Positions 1 through 9,000 of a DNA stretch of 64,000 nt are shown here, in pieces. Both the position numbers and the translations under genes were made by a program. The notes under the pieces were generated by a model, which saw nothing but the letters and a program-made list of their open reading frames with translations, did no database searches and was not told where the DNA came from. The stretch's first letter is position 1. Each line of letters begins with the position of its first letter. The stretch spans positions 620,001 through 684,000 of the forward strand of contig NZ_FOGB01000001.1 of assembly GCF_900111095.1 (NCBI RefSeq), written 5' to 3'. The DNA comes from Amphritea atlantica (lineage in GTDB: Bacteria > Pseudomonadota > Gammaproteobacteria > Pseudomonadales > Balneatricaceae).

Positions 1-1
1 T

Positions 2-835
2 AAACACTTTGGCGGCAAAACCGAGCTGATCGATCCACAGCAGATTCGTGAGCTGGTACCGACCCTGAATATGAATCCTGCGGATCAGCCGGTTCTGGCT
101 GGTCTGTGGCATATCGACGGGGCTACAGCACGCCATGATGCGGTGGCCTGGGGCTATGCCAAGGGTGCTACACAGCGGGGTGTTGAACTACATCAACTGA
201 CCGAAGTGACCGGTGTCACTGTCGAGCAGGGAAAAGTGACTGGCGTCGAGACCAATCGCGGCAAAGTCAGCTGTGGTTGCGTCGTACAGGCGGTGGCCGG
301 AATGAGTTCAGTGGTGGCCGCGATGGCGGGTATTCGTATGCCGATCACTACCTATCCACTCCAGGCGATGGTGACCCAGCCGGTTAAACCGTTCCTTGAT
401 CCGCTGGTCAGCTCTCCGGCACTGCACTGCTATGTACAGCAGACTGGTCGTGGCGAACTGGTGTTCGGCGGTGGCTCTGATCCCTATCCCCTTTACAGCA
501 CCCGTTCCACCATGGATCTGAAAGAGAGCTTGCTGGCCCATGCGGTCGAGCTGTTTCCCTTTATGGCCAATATGCGGCTGATGCGTCAGTGGGGCGGTCT
601 GACCGATATGACATCTGATTACAGCCCGATTATGGGACTCAGTCCGGTAGATAACTACTATCTTGATGCGGGTTGGGGAACCTGGGGCTTCAAGTCCACA
701 CCGATCTGCGGCAAAACCATGGCCGAGCTGGTCGCCACGGGCAAAGTGCCTGAACTGATCGAGCCCTTTGCCATGTCGCGCTTTGATACATTCCGACAGG
801 TTAACGAGATGGGCGCTACGGCGGCCAGCCACTGA
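2..835 (+). CDS. soxB: Sarcosine oxidase beta subunit (5' partial)
   Basis: The frame is open from base 2, so the start codon and the N-terminal FAD GxGxxG motif lie outside the window; about 277 residues remain. The product is the catalytic flavin subunit of heterotetrameric sarcosine oxidase, a cytosolic enzyme that oxidatively demethylates sarcosine to glycine. The fragment keeps the ARHDAVAWGYA segment at about bases 128-160; its histidine matches the covalent-FMN attachment site known in this family. It also has the C-terminal flavin-contact region (GGLTDMTSDYSPIMG, then DAGWGTWGFKSTP). soxD starts 10 bases after its stop, so the genes are co-transcribed. Related complexes act on other N-methyl amines, so the exact substrate is open. 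Confidence 0.93.
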   Translation, partial: KHFGGKTELIDPQQIRELVPTLNMNPADQPVLAGLWHIDGATARHDAVAWGYAKGATQRGVELHQLTEVTGVTVEQGKVTGVETNRGKVSCGCVVQAVAGMSSVVAAMAGIRMPITTYPLQAMVTQPVKPFLDPLVSSPALHCYVQQTGRGELVFGGGSDPYPLYSTRSTMDLKESLLAHAVELFPFMANMRLMRQWGGLTDMTSDYSPIMGLSPVDNYYLDAGWGTWGFKSTPICGKTMAELVATGKVPELIEPFAMSRFDTFRQVNEMGATAASH

Positions 836-845
836 GGAATCTGCA

Positions 846-1163
846 ATGAAGATTATTAATTGTCCTCTGAACGGACCCCGAAACAGCAGCGAATTTGTCC
901 ATGGTGGCGAGCTGCGTGAGATGCCGGACCCAAACAACTGCACTGACAGGGAGTGGGCCGAGTATGTGTTTTACAGCGATAACCAGATTGGCGTGATTAC
1001 CGAATGGTGGCTGCACGCTCCGTCAGGCTATTGGTTTATCGCCGAACGGCATACCGGCAGCGATGAGATTTTGCGAACTTACGATCCCTCTGAAATCTTT
1101 ACCAAACGGGTCGAGTTCAGTGCGAAAGCAGAGAGCAGTCAGTCTGAGGAGATTACCGCATGA
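846..1163 (+). CDS. soxD: Sarcosine oxidase delta subunit, zinc-ligand-poor
   Basis: This 105-residue protein lies between soxB and soxA, the normal place for the small delta subunit of heterotetrameric sarcosine oxidase. The ATG at 846 follows GAGGAA with suitable spacing, and the stop overlaps the soxA start by four bases (ATGA). The N-terminus NCPLNGPRNSSEF aligns with the usual CPYCGPR-type start. Family members carry a zinc site made from two N-terminal cysteines and a downstream H-x3-C. Here Cys6 is kept, but the second cysteine position is Asn9 and the downstream motif reads HAPSGYW with no cysteine. Zinc binding therefore looks lost or changed. Function is assigned from position and overall pattern. 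Confidence 0.88.
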   Translation: MKIINCPLNGPRNSSEFVHGGELREMPDPNNCTDREWAEYVFYSDNQIGVITEWWLHAPSGYWFIAERHTGSDEILRTYDPSEIFTKRVEFSAKAESSQSEEITA

Positions 1164-4060
1164 GCAGCGAGAAGCGCCTAAAGGCCCCGATGGGGTTGCT
1201 GATCGATCGGGAGAAACCGCTGTCGTTCAGCTTTGAAGGTAAACAGTACCGGGGTTTTGCAGGCGACAGCATTGCCAGTGCATTGCTGGCTAATCAGCAG
1301 TGGCTGATGTCCCGTTCGTTTAAATATCACCGCCCCCGTGCGCCTCTGACCATGGCCGGTCAGGATGCCAATACCTTAGTACAGCTGGGCGGTGAGCCCA
1401 ATGTACTGGCCGATCGTGAGATGATTCGCGAAGGGATCAGTGCCGAGGGTCAAAACTACAACGGTACCCTCGAAGGGGACAAAGATGCCTATCTCGGCCA
1501 CTTTGGTCGTTTTATGCCGGTGGGCTTCTACTATCGCAGTTTCTTTAAGCCGATGGGCGTGTGGGATAAATGGGAAAGTTTTATCCGTGATAAAGCGGGA
1601 CTGGGCAAACTGGACCTGACGTTTAAGCCGGAATACTACGATAAAAAGTATCTGTTCACCGATGTGGTTGTTATCGGTTCCGGCCCGGCGGGGCTCAGTG
1701 CTGCACTGAAAGCCGCCGATGCCGGAGCTAAAGTACTGTTAGTCGAGGAGATGCCGCTGTTAGGCGGTGCGCTGACCTATAACCGCTTCGATATTGCGGG
1801 GCAGCAGGCGGACTCTCTGCGTTGCGAGCTGATCGACAAGGTCACCGCCCACGACAACATCGAGGTGATGACCGATACGGTGTGCAACGCCTGGGTTACC
1901 GATAACTACCTGCCACTGATCAGAGGCAAACGATTTTATAAGTTGCGGGCTAAGGAGTGCATCGTTGCATCCGGTGCCTATGAGCAGCATGTGGTGTTTC
2001 GCAACAACGACCTGCCGGGCATTATGCTGTGCAGCGCGGTGACCCGGCTGATGAAACTCTATGCGGTCAGACCGGGCAGCAGGGCGGTCGTGCTGACCGG
2101 CAATGATGATGGTTATCTGACGGCGCTGGAACTGCTTGAAAATGGTGTTGAAGTCGCCGCCATTGTTGATCTGCGATCTGAACACCCCTGGCCGGAACTG
2201 TTGGGCGCCGTGAAGCAGAAAGGGGTGCAGGTTATTCAGAACAGCACCGTTTATGAAGCGTTACCCTCCAAAGGCAACAAACATATACGGGGCGTTGATA
2301 TCCGCACTATCGTTGGCGAAGGCGAGGTTAGTGAGTTCAGTACAACACTGGAGTGTGATCTGCTCTGTATGTCAGCGGGTTATATGCCAGCTTATCAGTT
2401 GCTGTGTCAGGCGGGTGCGCAGCTCTCCTATAACGATGATGCCGCAGAGTTTACCCTGTCCGGGCTACCCCAGGGGGTGCACATTGCCGGTTCTGTGAAT
2501 GGCTTACATACACTGGAAGCGGTACTGAATGACGGTGCGAATGCTGCGATCCGCGCACTGCGCCGTCTGCAACTCAGTGATGAGTCTGAACAGCCGGTCA
2601 GCTGTCTTGCCAAACCCAATTTCAGCTGGCCAATCTTCAGCCATCCCAAGGGTAAAGATTTTGTCGATTATGATGAAGATCTGCAGGCTAAAGATATCGT
2701 TAATGCGACCCGTCTGGGGTACCGCGATGTGCAGCTGGTGAAGCGTTTCTCAACCGTGGGTATGGGACCGTCCCAGGGCCGTCATTCAGCTCTGCCAACC
2801 GCCCGGCTAGTGGCGAAATCCACCGAGCGGACGGTAACGCAAACCGGTGTGACCACCGCACGACCACCCTTTGCCCCGGAAAAACTCGCGCATGTTGCCG
2901 GACGTATCTTTGATCCACGACGACACACCGCGATGCATCATCGTCACCTGGAACTGGGGGCGAAGATGATTCCGGCGGGGAACTGGCGCCGGCCTGCGTT
3001 CTATGGTGATGCCGCTCAGCGGGATCGCTGGATTCGGGAAGAAGCTGAGCATGTGCGTTCCAGAGTAGGGCTGATCGATGTCAGCACCCTGGGGGGGATA
3101 GAGATCAGGGGGGCCGATGCGGCTGAGTTTATGAACCGGATCTACACCTTTGCCTTCCTGAAACAGCCGGTAGGAAAGACCCGCTATGCGGTGCTGACTA
3201 ATGAGCACGGCGTAGTGATCGATGATGGGGTTGCCTGTCGTATCAGCGAGGACCATTTCTACGTGACAGCCACCACCAGTGGTGTTGAACGGGTCTACCG
3301 GGATATGACCAAGTGGAATGCACAGTGGCGTCTTGATGTCGATATTCTGCACGTTACCTCAGCGTTTGCTGCGGTTAATCTGGCCGGACCTGATGCCCGT
3401 AAAGTGCTGCAGCAACTGGTGGATGATGTCGACCTCAGTGCCGAAGCGTTTCCCTATCTGGCCTATCGGGAAGGCCATGTTGCGGGCATTCCTGCGCGAC
3501 TGTTACGGGTTGGCTTTGTCGGTGAACTGGGCTATGAGATCCATGTACCGACCCGCTATGGTGAAGCACTCTGGGATGCGCTGATGGATGCAGGTAAAGC
3601 GTTTGATATCCGCCCATTCGGGGTAGAAACCCAGCGTCTGTTGCGACTGGAGAAAGGCCATCTGATTGTCAGTCAGGATACCGATGGTATGAGCCATCCC
3701 GGCGAGCTGGATCTGACCTGGGCGGTGAACCGCAAGAAGCCGTTCTTTGTCGGTTGTCGTTCGGTGGATATCGTAATGGCTCAGCCACAAACGAGAAAAC
3801 TGGTGGGCTTTAAACTGCCGCTTAACAGCACTAAACCGGAAGAGGGCCATCTGGTGCTGAAAGGGGATAAGATTACCGGCAATGTCACCTCCTGCGAGTA
3901 CTCATCAGCCAGTCAGGCGATTATCGGTCTGGCCTTTGCGGACATTGCAGATAGTGAACCGGGCTCCAGAATTAGTATTCGCGTAGAGGGTGAAGAGATT
4001 ATGGCGGATGTGGTTAAACTGCCGTTCTATGATCCTGAAAACCTGAGACAGGAGATGTGA
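1160..4060 (+). CDS. soxA: Sarcosine oxidase alpha subunit
   Basis: This 966-residue protein has the normal length for the large subunit. In order it has an N-terminal ferredoxin-like domain (about residues 15-100), a Rossmann dinucleotide-binding domain beginning VVVIGSGPAGLS near residue 167, and a C-terminal aminomethyltransferase (GcvT-like) folate domain from about residue 600. In this enzyme family the alpha subunit binds NAD+ and passes the one-carbon unit from the SoxB site to tetrahydrofolate, giving 5,10-methylene-THF. Its start overlaps the soxD stop by four bases, and soxG begins two bases after its stop, consistent with translational coupling and fixed stoichiometry. No damage is seen. 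Confidence 0.95.
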   Translation: MSSEKRLKAPMGLLIDREKPLSFSFEGKQYRGFAGDSIASALLANQQWLMSRSFKYHRPRAPLTMAGQDANTLVQLGGEPNVLADREMIREGISAEGQNYNGTLEGDKDAYLGHFGRFMPVGFYYRSFFKPMGVWDKWESFIRDKAGLGKLDLTFKPEYYDKKYLFTDVVVIGSGPAGLSAALKAADAGAKVLLVEEMPLLGGALTYNRFDIAGQQADSLRCELIDKVTAHDNIEVMTDTVCNAWVTDNYLPLIRGKRFYKLRAKECIVASGAYEQHVVFRNNDLPGIMLCSAVTRLMKLYAVRPGSRAVVLTGNDDGYLTALELLENGVEVAAIVDLRSEHPWPELLGAVKQKGVQVIQNSTVYEALPSKGNKHIRGVDIRTIVGEGEVSEFSTTLECDLLCMSAGYMPAYQLLCQAGAQLSYNDDAAEFTLSGLPQGVHIAGSVNGLHTLEAVLNDGANAAIRALRRLQLSDESEQPVSCLAKPNFSWPIFSHPKGKDFVDYDEDLQAKDIVNATRLGYRDVQLVKRFSTVGMGPSQGRHSALPTARLVAKSTERTVTQTGVTTARPPFAPEKLAHVAGRIFDPRRHTAMHHRHLELGAKMIPAGNWRRPAFYGDAAQRDRWIREEAEHVRSRVGLIDVSTLGGIEIRGADAAEFMNRIYTFAFLKQPVGKTRYAVLTNEHGVVIDDGVACRISEDHFYVTATTSGVERVYRDMTKWNAQWRLDVDILHVTSAFAAVNLAGPDARKVLQQLVDDVDLSAEAFPYLAYREGHVAGIPARLLRVGFVGELGYEIHVPTRYGEALWDALMDAGKAFDIRPFGVETQRLLRLEKGHLIVSQDTDGMSHPGELDLTWAVNRKKPFFVGCRSVDIVMAQPQTRKLVGFKLPLNSTKPEEGHLVLKGDKITGNVTSCEYSSASQAIIGLAFADIADSEPGSRISIRVEGEEIMADVVKLPFYDPENLRQEM

Positions 4061-4062
4061 TC

Positions 4063-4737
4063 ATGACCGTTATTAAACCTGAACTGTTTGACAGTCGAAG
4101 TTTTATCTATCGTAAGCATCCGCAGGCCGAGTTTGCCGAGGTAAGCGGTGCTGCCCAGGTGCTCAGCTATGCAGATCAGAGCGATCCGGACACCGCTTTG
4201 ATTGATCTTTCCGTGCGGCCCCGCTTTGGTCTGCGCGGCCCGAAAGCGGGCGAGGCGCTGATCGCCGCCGGGCTAATGCACCCGGAACAGCCAAACACTC
4301 TGACGGTATCTGATGATGGCATGATGGTGTTACGGCTGGGGCGGACAGAGTACTGGGTGCTGGCGCTACCCAACGCCGCTGCCGAGCGTGATCTGGATGC
4401 ACTTCAGCAACAGCTGAGCGGCTCCGGAATCTATCCGGTCTATTGCCATGACAGTTATACCTGGCTGGCGCTGGCAGGGGAGCATCTGGCGGATATTATG
4501 GCTAAGGTCTGTGCGGTTGATCTGCGAGAGGACAGCTTTGCCCCCGGTGATCTGGTGATGACCTCGCTGGCCCGGGTCGGCGGGATTATCTGTCATCATC
4601 CGATGGCAGGGAAAACTGTCTACTCAATCTTCAGTGACAGTGCATCGGCCGCGTATCTCTGGGATGCTCTGCTGGATGCCATGGCTGAGTTTGAGGGCGC
4701 TCCGGCAGGCCAGAATTTTCTCCTGAGCAGTCAATAA
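4063..4737 (+). CDS. soxG: Sarcosine oxidase gamma subunit
   Basis: This protein of about 224 residues is last in the soxBDAG order and is followed by a strong terminator. The gamma subunit is a cytosolic GcvT-like structural partner of the alpha-subunit folate domain. The ATG at 4063 is preferred because GGAG at 4051-4054 sits eight bases upstream. A GTG at 4057, overlapping the soxA stop, is in frame but only two bases from that site. Visible family features include the RFGLRGPKA segment near residue 50 and the C-terminal NFLLSSQ end. Sequence is less conserved in this subunit than in the others, so the call leans partly on context. Confidence 0.88.
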   Translation: MTVIKPELFDSRSFIYRKHPQAEFAEVSGAAQVLSYADQSDPDTALIDLSVRPRFGLRGPKAGEALIAAGLMHPEQPNTLTVSDDGMMVLRLGRTEYWVLALPNAAAERDLDALQQQLSGSGIYPVYCHDSYTWLALAGEHLADIMAKVCAVDLREDSFAPGDLVMTSLARVGGIICHHPMAGKTVYSIFSDSASAAYLWDALLDAMAEFEGAPAGQNFLLSSQ

Positions 4738-4767
4738 CAAGCTCAGGCTTTACCGTTTCCATCACCC

Positions 4768-4808
4768 AAAAACCGGTTGGCATCTCCTCCGATGCCACTG
4801 GTTTTTTT
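4768..4808 (+). terminator. Rho-independent terminator after soxG
   Basis: A long stem pairs AAAAACCGGTTGGCATC with GATGCCACTGGTTTTT across a six-base TCCTCC loop, with one bulge and one mismatch, and ends in a run of seven T. It lies 30 bases after the soxG stop and closes the operon. The A-rich left arm would also give a T-tract on the minus strand. Confidence 0.9.
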
Positions 4809-4897
4809 ATTTTCCGTCGATTTCGTTATACCCCCCTTCCTATTGTCTGACTTTGCAGTAAAGTGAGTGCTTTCGTTAACACATATGCGAACCGTTT

Positions 4898-5692
4898 ATG
4901 CAGCAAACTGATATCCGGGCAGCCGCTCAGGCCCTGCTTACCCGTCGCCTTAATCAGCAGATCAGCGGAGCTTTACCCGTTGAACAGCGTCCTGCAACAG
5001 TAGAAGAGGCGTTGGCGATTCAGCAGTCACTGATTGAACAGATGGCATTAGCCGGAGAGACGGTGGGTGGCTGGAAATGTGCGCTGCCGATCGCGATTGA
5101 TGGCCTGGACAATGTGCCTGTTATCGCGCCGATTTTCAGCAGCAGTATCTCTGATGATTCCCCCTGTACAATGCAACTGGACGAGGGGGTGTGCAAAATT
5201 GAACCGGAGATCGGTTTTCGCTTCGGGCGTGATCTGCCGCACCGACAGGAACCCTACAGTGAAGAGGAGATACTGGACGCTCTGTGTGGCGCACATCTGG
5301 CACTGGAGCTGATTCTGAGTCGTTATGTTCAGCCCGATTCGATCAGCTATCTCGAACATCTGGCCGACTGTCTGTTTAATCAGGGGTTATTTGTCGGCCC
5401 GCCAATCAGCGTTGTACAGGCCTGTGCAGCGTCAGAGATTCGATTTGTTGTTACCGACCCTTCGCTGGAAGGTGGATGTCGACAAATAGAGGGCAAACAT
5501 CCTTCAGGCTATCCTCAGACACCACTTTTCTGGATGGTTAATTTCCTCTCCCAGCGGGGTATCGATATCAAGGCGGGTCAGGTGGTGATTACCAGTTCCT
5601 ATGCCGGGGTTATTGAAGTCGCCCCCGAGATGAATTTTACCTTAGAGTATGAAAAATATGGGGAAATCTCGTTGCGCTTTAAGATAGACTAG
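4898..5692 (+). CDS. 2-keto-4-pentenoate hydratase-like protein
   Basis: This 264-residue protein matches the hydratase/decarboxylase branch of the fumarylacetoacetate hydrolase fold (MhpD/DmpE/DmpH-like) in length and layout. Members bind a divalent metal and act on short 2-oxo acids from meta-cleavage pathways. The segment CKIEPEIGFRFG near residue 107 fits the family's acidic metal-ligand region, followed by HLALELILSRY. No meta-cleavage genes are nearby: upstream is the sox terminator and downstream a membrane-protein gene. The physiological substrate is therefore unknown and the gene looks like an orphan member. The ATG at 4898 lies 90 bases past the terminator. Confidence 0.8.
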   Translation: MQQTDIRAAAQALLTRRLNQQISGALPVEQRPATVEEALAIQQSLIEQMALAGETVGGWKCALPIAIDGLDNVPVIAPIFSSSISDDSPCTMQLDEGVCKIEPEIGFRFGRDLPHRQEPYSEEEILDALCGAHLALELILSRYVQPDSISYLEHLADCLFNQGLFVGPPISVVQACAASEIRFVVTDPSLEGGCRQIEGKHPSGYPQTPLFWMVNFLSQRGIDIKAGQVVITSSYAGVIEVAPEMNFTLEYEKYGEISLRFKID

Positions 5693-5732
5693 TCTTGTAT
5701 ACGAGTTTAAAAAACAGAAAAGGGGTGTGGCT

Positions 5733-5978
5733 ATGGGGATTCTGTCCTGGATTATCTTAGGTTTAATCGCAGGTGTACTGGCAAAGTGGATTATGCCAGG
5801 TAAGGATGGTGGCGGTTTTATCATCACCACTCTGCTGGGTATCGCTGGCGCTTTTGTCGGTGGTTTTCTCGGCAATCTGATCGGTTTCGGCACCCTGGAT
5901 GGTCTTAGCCTTGGCAGCATAGCAACAGCAACCGTTGGTGCCTTTATTCTGCTGTTTGTTTATAAAAAACTGAAGTAA
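5733..5978 (+). CDS. GlsB/YeaQ/YmgE family small membrane protein
   Basis: This 81-residue, very hydrophobic protein has about three membrane helices rich in glycine (SWIILGLIAGVLAKWIMPG at the N-terminus, IAGAFVGGFLGNLIG in the middle, a third before the KKLK end). The pattern and size match the transglycosylase-associated / YeaQ family of stress-linked inner-membrane proteins, whose biochemical role is unproven. The ATG at 5733 is chosen because AGGGGT at 5721-5726 is six bases upstream; the in-frame GTG at 5727 touches that site. It stands alone between the hydratase gene and the oppositely oriented kinase gene. Confidence 0.85.
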   Translation: MGILSWIILGLIAGVLAKWIMPGKDGGGFIITTLLGIAGAFVGGFLGNLIGFGTLDGLSLGSIATATVGAFILLFVYKKLK

Positions 5979-6090
5979 ACCTCAGCTTCCCTGAGTCGAT
6001 TAAAGCTTCAATCTCTGGGTATGATGCGATCTGTCGGGGCTTTAGTGACTGGTACATGCGTCACCCGTTCATTCGTCCGCAGTGTTTTTC

Positions 6091-9000
6091 CTAATCATTG
6101 CCTTCAAAGCCTGTCGCTTGCATGAATTTCAGTAGTTCCGGCAAACACCTGAACTGCTGAATATCCGCTGTCAGATGTGACACTTCCGCTGCGATCTCAT
6201 CAGCGCTCATCTGCGTTGCTTCACGCTCCAACTGACGGGCCCGTTCAACGATACGGGTTGCTCCGACATTAGCGGAGATCCCTTTTAAGCTGTGCGCTGC
6301 ACTGATCAGCGCGGCTGTATCGCCAGATTCTGCCGCATTCTGAAGAGTCTTCAGAATCTGAGGGGCGGATTTCAGATAGATCTCAATAATACGTTGTAAC
6401 AGCGTTTGTTTCTGATTCAGTTGTTGCAATGCCTTGTGTTTATTCCAGAGCGGCGAGGGGGCTTGTGAATCGTCACTCTGAGTGTGCGGTTGTGCACTGT
6501 TGACCGGGGCAGGGGCTTCAATAACGTGGGGTAGCCACTGACACAGCAGCTGTTTTAGCGTCTCCGGTTCAAAAGGCTTACTCAGATAGTCATTCATGCC
6601 CGCTTGCAGGCACTTCTCTTTCTCGCCCTGCAGGGCCGCGGCGGTTAAGGCGATGATCGGGACATTCATATAGATCGGGCCAGCCTCCCCGGTACGGATT
6701 TTCCGGGTCGCCTCATAACCATCCAGCACCGGCATCTGACAATCCATGATAATAGCGAGCACAGTATCATCGGTTTGCTGGCGGAGGATCTCGATGGCCT
6801 CCTGGCCGTTCTGTGCATGCAATACATGGGCATGATAGTCTTCCAGCAGCCCCTGAAGTACTTCACGATTGATCCGGTGGTCATCGACGACCAGCAGATT
6901 ACGGTTATGGAAGTTGAGCTGTGGTGTATCTGAAACTGGCGGCTCATCTTCGGCATGTTTTCGGTCGATCTTTAAAGCTTCAAGGGCTGTTGACAGATTG
7001 ACCAGCGTTACCGGTGAGTCAATTAACACGGTGTCTGGATCCAGAACGGCCGGATCGATCAGATCCGGGGCATGCCAGTTATCGATGATCATCACCTGCG
7101 CTGATGGGTTGCTCTGCTGCAGGTAATGCTCAATACCGGGCTTCAGCCGGATGTAATTGACTGAATCGACAACCAGCAGGTCGTAGGAGGGCGATTGGTA
7201 TATATTATGAAACTGATCAGCATCCGACAGCGTGACACGCGCTCCCCAGCTGTGAAAAATTTTTGTCAGGTTGGCTGAAGTGCTGGGTTGCGTTGCATCT
7301 ATCCATACACCCTGGCCGCCCAGCTCCGGTTTAAATGCTGGGGTTGCTTCGGTGGTCGCTGGATTGAGGGGGATGGTGAAGGAAAAGGTGCTGCCATACC
7401 CTTTTTCGCTGACCACACTGATCGAGCCACCCATGAGTTGGCAGAGTTGTTTGCAGATTGTCAGCCCCAGCCCGCTGCCCCCATATCGCCGGGAAGTTCC
7501 AATCTCTTCCTGGGAGAAGGAGGTAAAGATCCCGGATAGTTTCTCCGAGCTAATACCGATGCCGGTGTCTTGTACTGAACAGCTAAGCCAGAGCGTTTCG
7601 TCATCCTTCATATAGGTGGCTGCCTTGAGGCAGATCTGTCCTGTCATGGTAAACTTGACGGCGTTACTGAGCAGATTATTGAGAACCTGGCGTATCCGGT
7701 TTGAATCTCCATTGACCCAGACGGTGTCGACATCCACCAGATGAGCAATCATCTCAATATCTTTGCTGTAGGCGACAGATGAAATCGACTGGACACAGGC
7801 GTGCAGCAGCCGGTGAAGATCAAAGTCAATAAACTCAAGTTCCAGTTTATCGGCCTCAATTTTAGAAAAATCCAGAATATCGTTGATCAGCAGGGTCAGC
7901 GACTTAACGCTGCTCTCTGCCAGCTCCAGCTGCTGTTGCTGGCGGCGGCTGAGAGGCCCTTTACGGAGTAATCCCAGCATGCCAAATATGCCGTTCATCG
8001 GCGTTCTGATCTCATGGCTCATATTGGCCAGGAAGCGGCTTTTTAGTTCGGTGGCCGCCCGGGCTTCATGGACAGCGTCCTGCAGTTCACGGGTGCGTGC
8101 TTCAACCTGTTGCTCCAGCGCCTCATTGTGCTTTAATTGCAGCGCCTGTGCCTGTTTAAGCGCTGTAATATCGTGAATGATCACCGCGGCTGTGGCAGTG
8201 TGTTGGCTATCTTGATCATCCTTAATTGCCGACAGCGTCATCTCCACATGACGAACCTGCCCTTCACGGTTTTTTATCTGAACCTCATTTGTGCGTATTC
8301 TGCCATCGTCAATGACGTCCTGCACCGATAACAGGCATTGGCTGCTCGCATCAGTATCCGCTATGACATGACATATATTGAGACTGAGCAGTGTCGCAGC
8401 GTTGTAGCCCAACAACCGCTCAGCTGCCGGGTTCCAGTCTTTCACGCAGGCGTTCCTGTCGACGGTAATGATCGCTTCTGAAGACCCCAGCACAATTGCG
8501 CGGAAATTGCTTTGGGTTTTAAGTAGCTCTTTGCGGGCCGAAAGTGCTTTCTGGTAGAGAAAAACCACGCTCAGGGCGATCGTGAAGATGATTAACAGGC
8601 CGGCAAATGTTGCCAGGAAGTGTTTATATACCTGCGCCTGTAGAGAGTTTTCTGTCAGTGTCTTTATAACGGTGAACTGTCTTGGCTCGTTGCTGCTTCC
8701 CAGGTTAATCTGGCTGGCGATGTAGTTCAGGGTATCGCCATCAGGCGTACTAATCTGTTGCCAGTGTTGTGATCCGCTAACCGGCTCTGTCTGCCCTGAA
8801 TAGTCTAGCCAGGTGATGGGGTTACCCCGTTCAAAAGCAAAGGCGATATCCGGATCGGGATGTAACAGAAAATCACCACGGTCATTGAGCAAAAACACAC
8901 CACCGGCATGGTGCATGTTGTTCAGTCTCTGCAGTAATGGTCCGGCGTTGTAATTGATAATGACAAAGCCAAACAGCGTATGGTCGGCATCGTATACTCT

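Noticed and set aside
308-943. A 211-codon minus-strand frame across soxB and soxD.
   Set aside because: It is antisense to clearly conserved sox genes and matches no family.
4057-4062. GTG start for soxG overlapping the soxA stop.
   Set aside because: The Shine-Dalgarno GGAG is only two bases away; the ATG at 4063 is correctly spaced.
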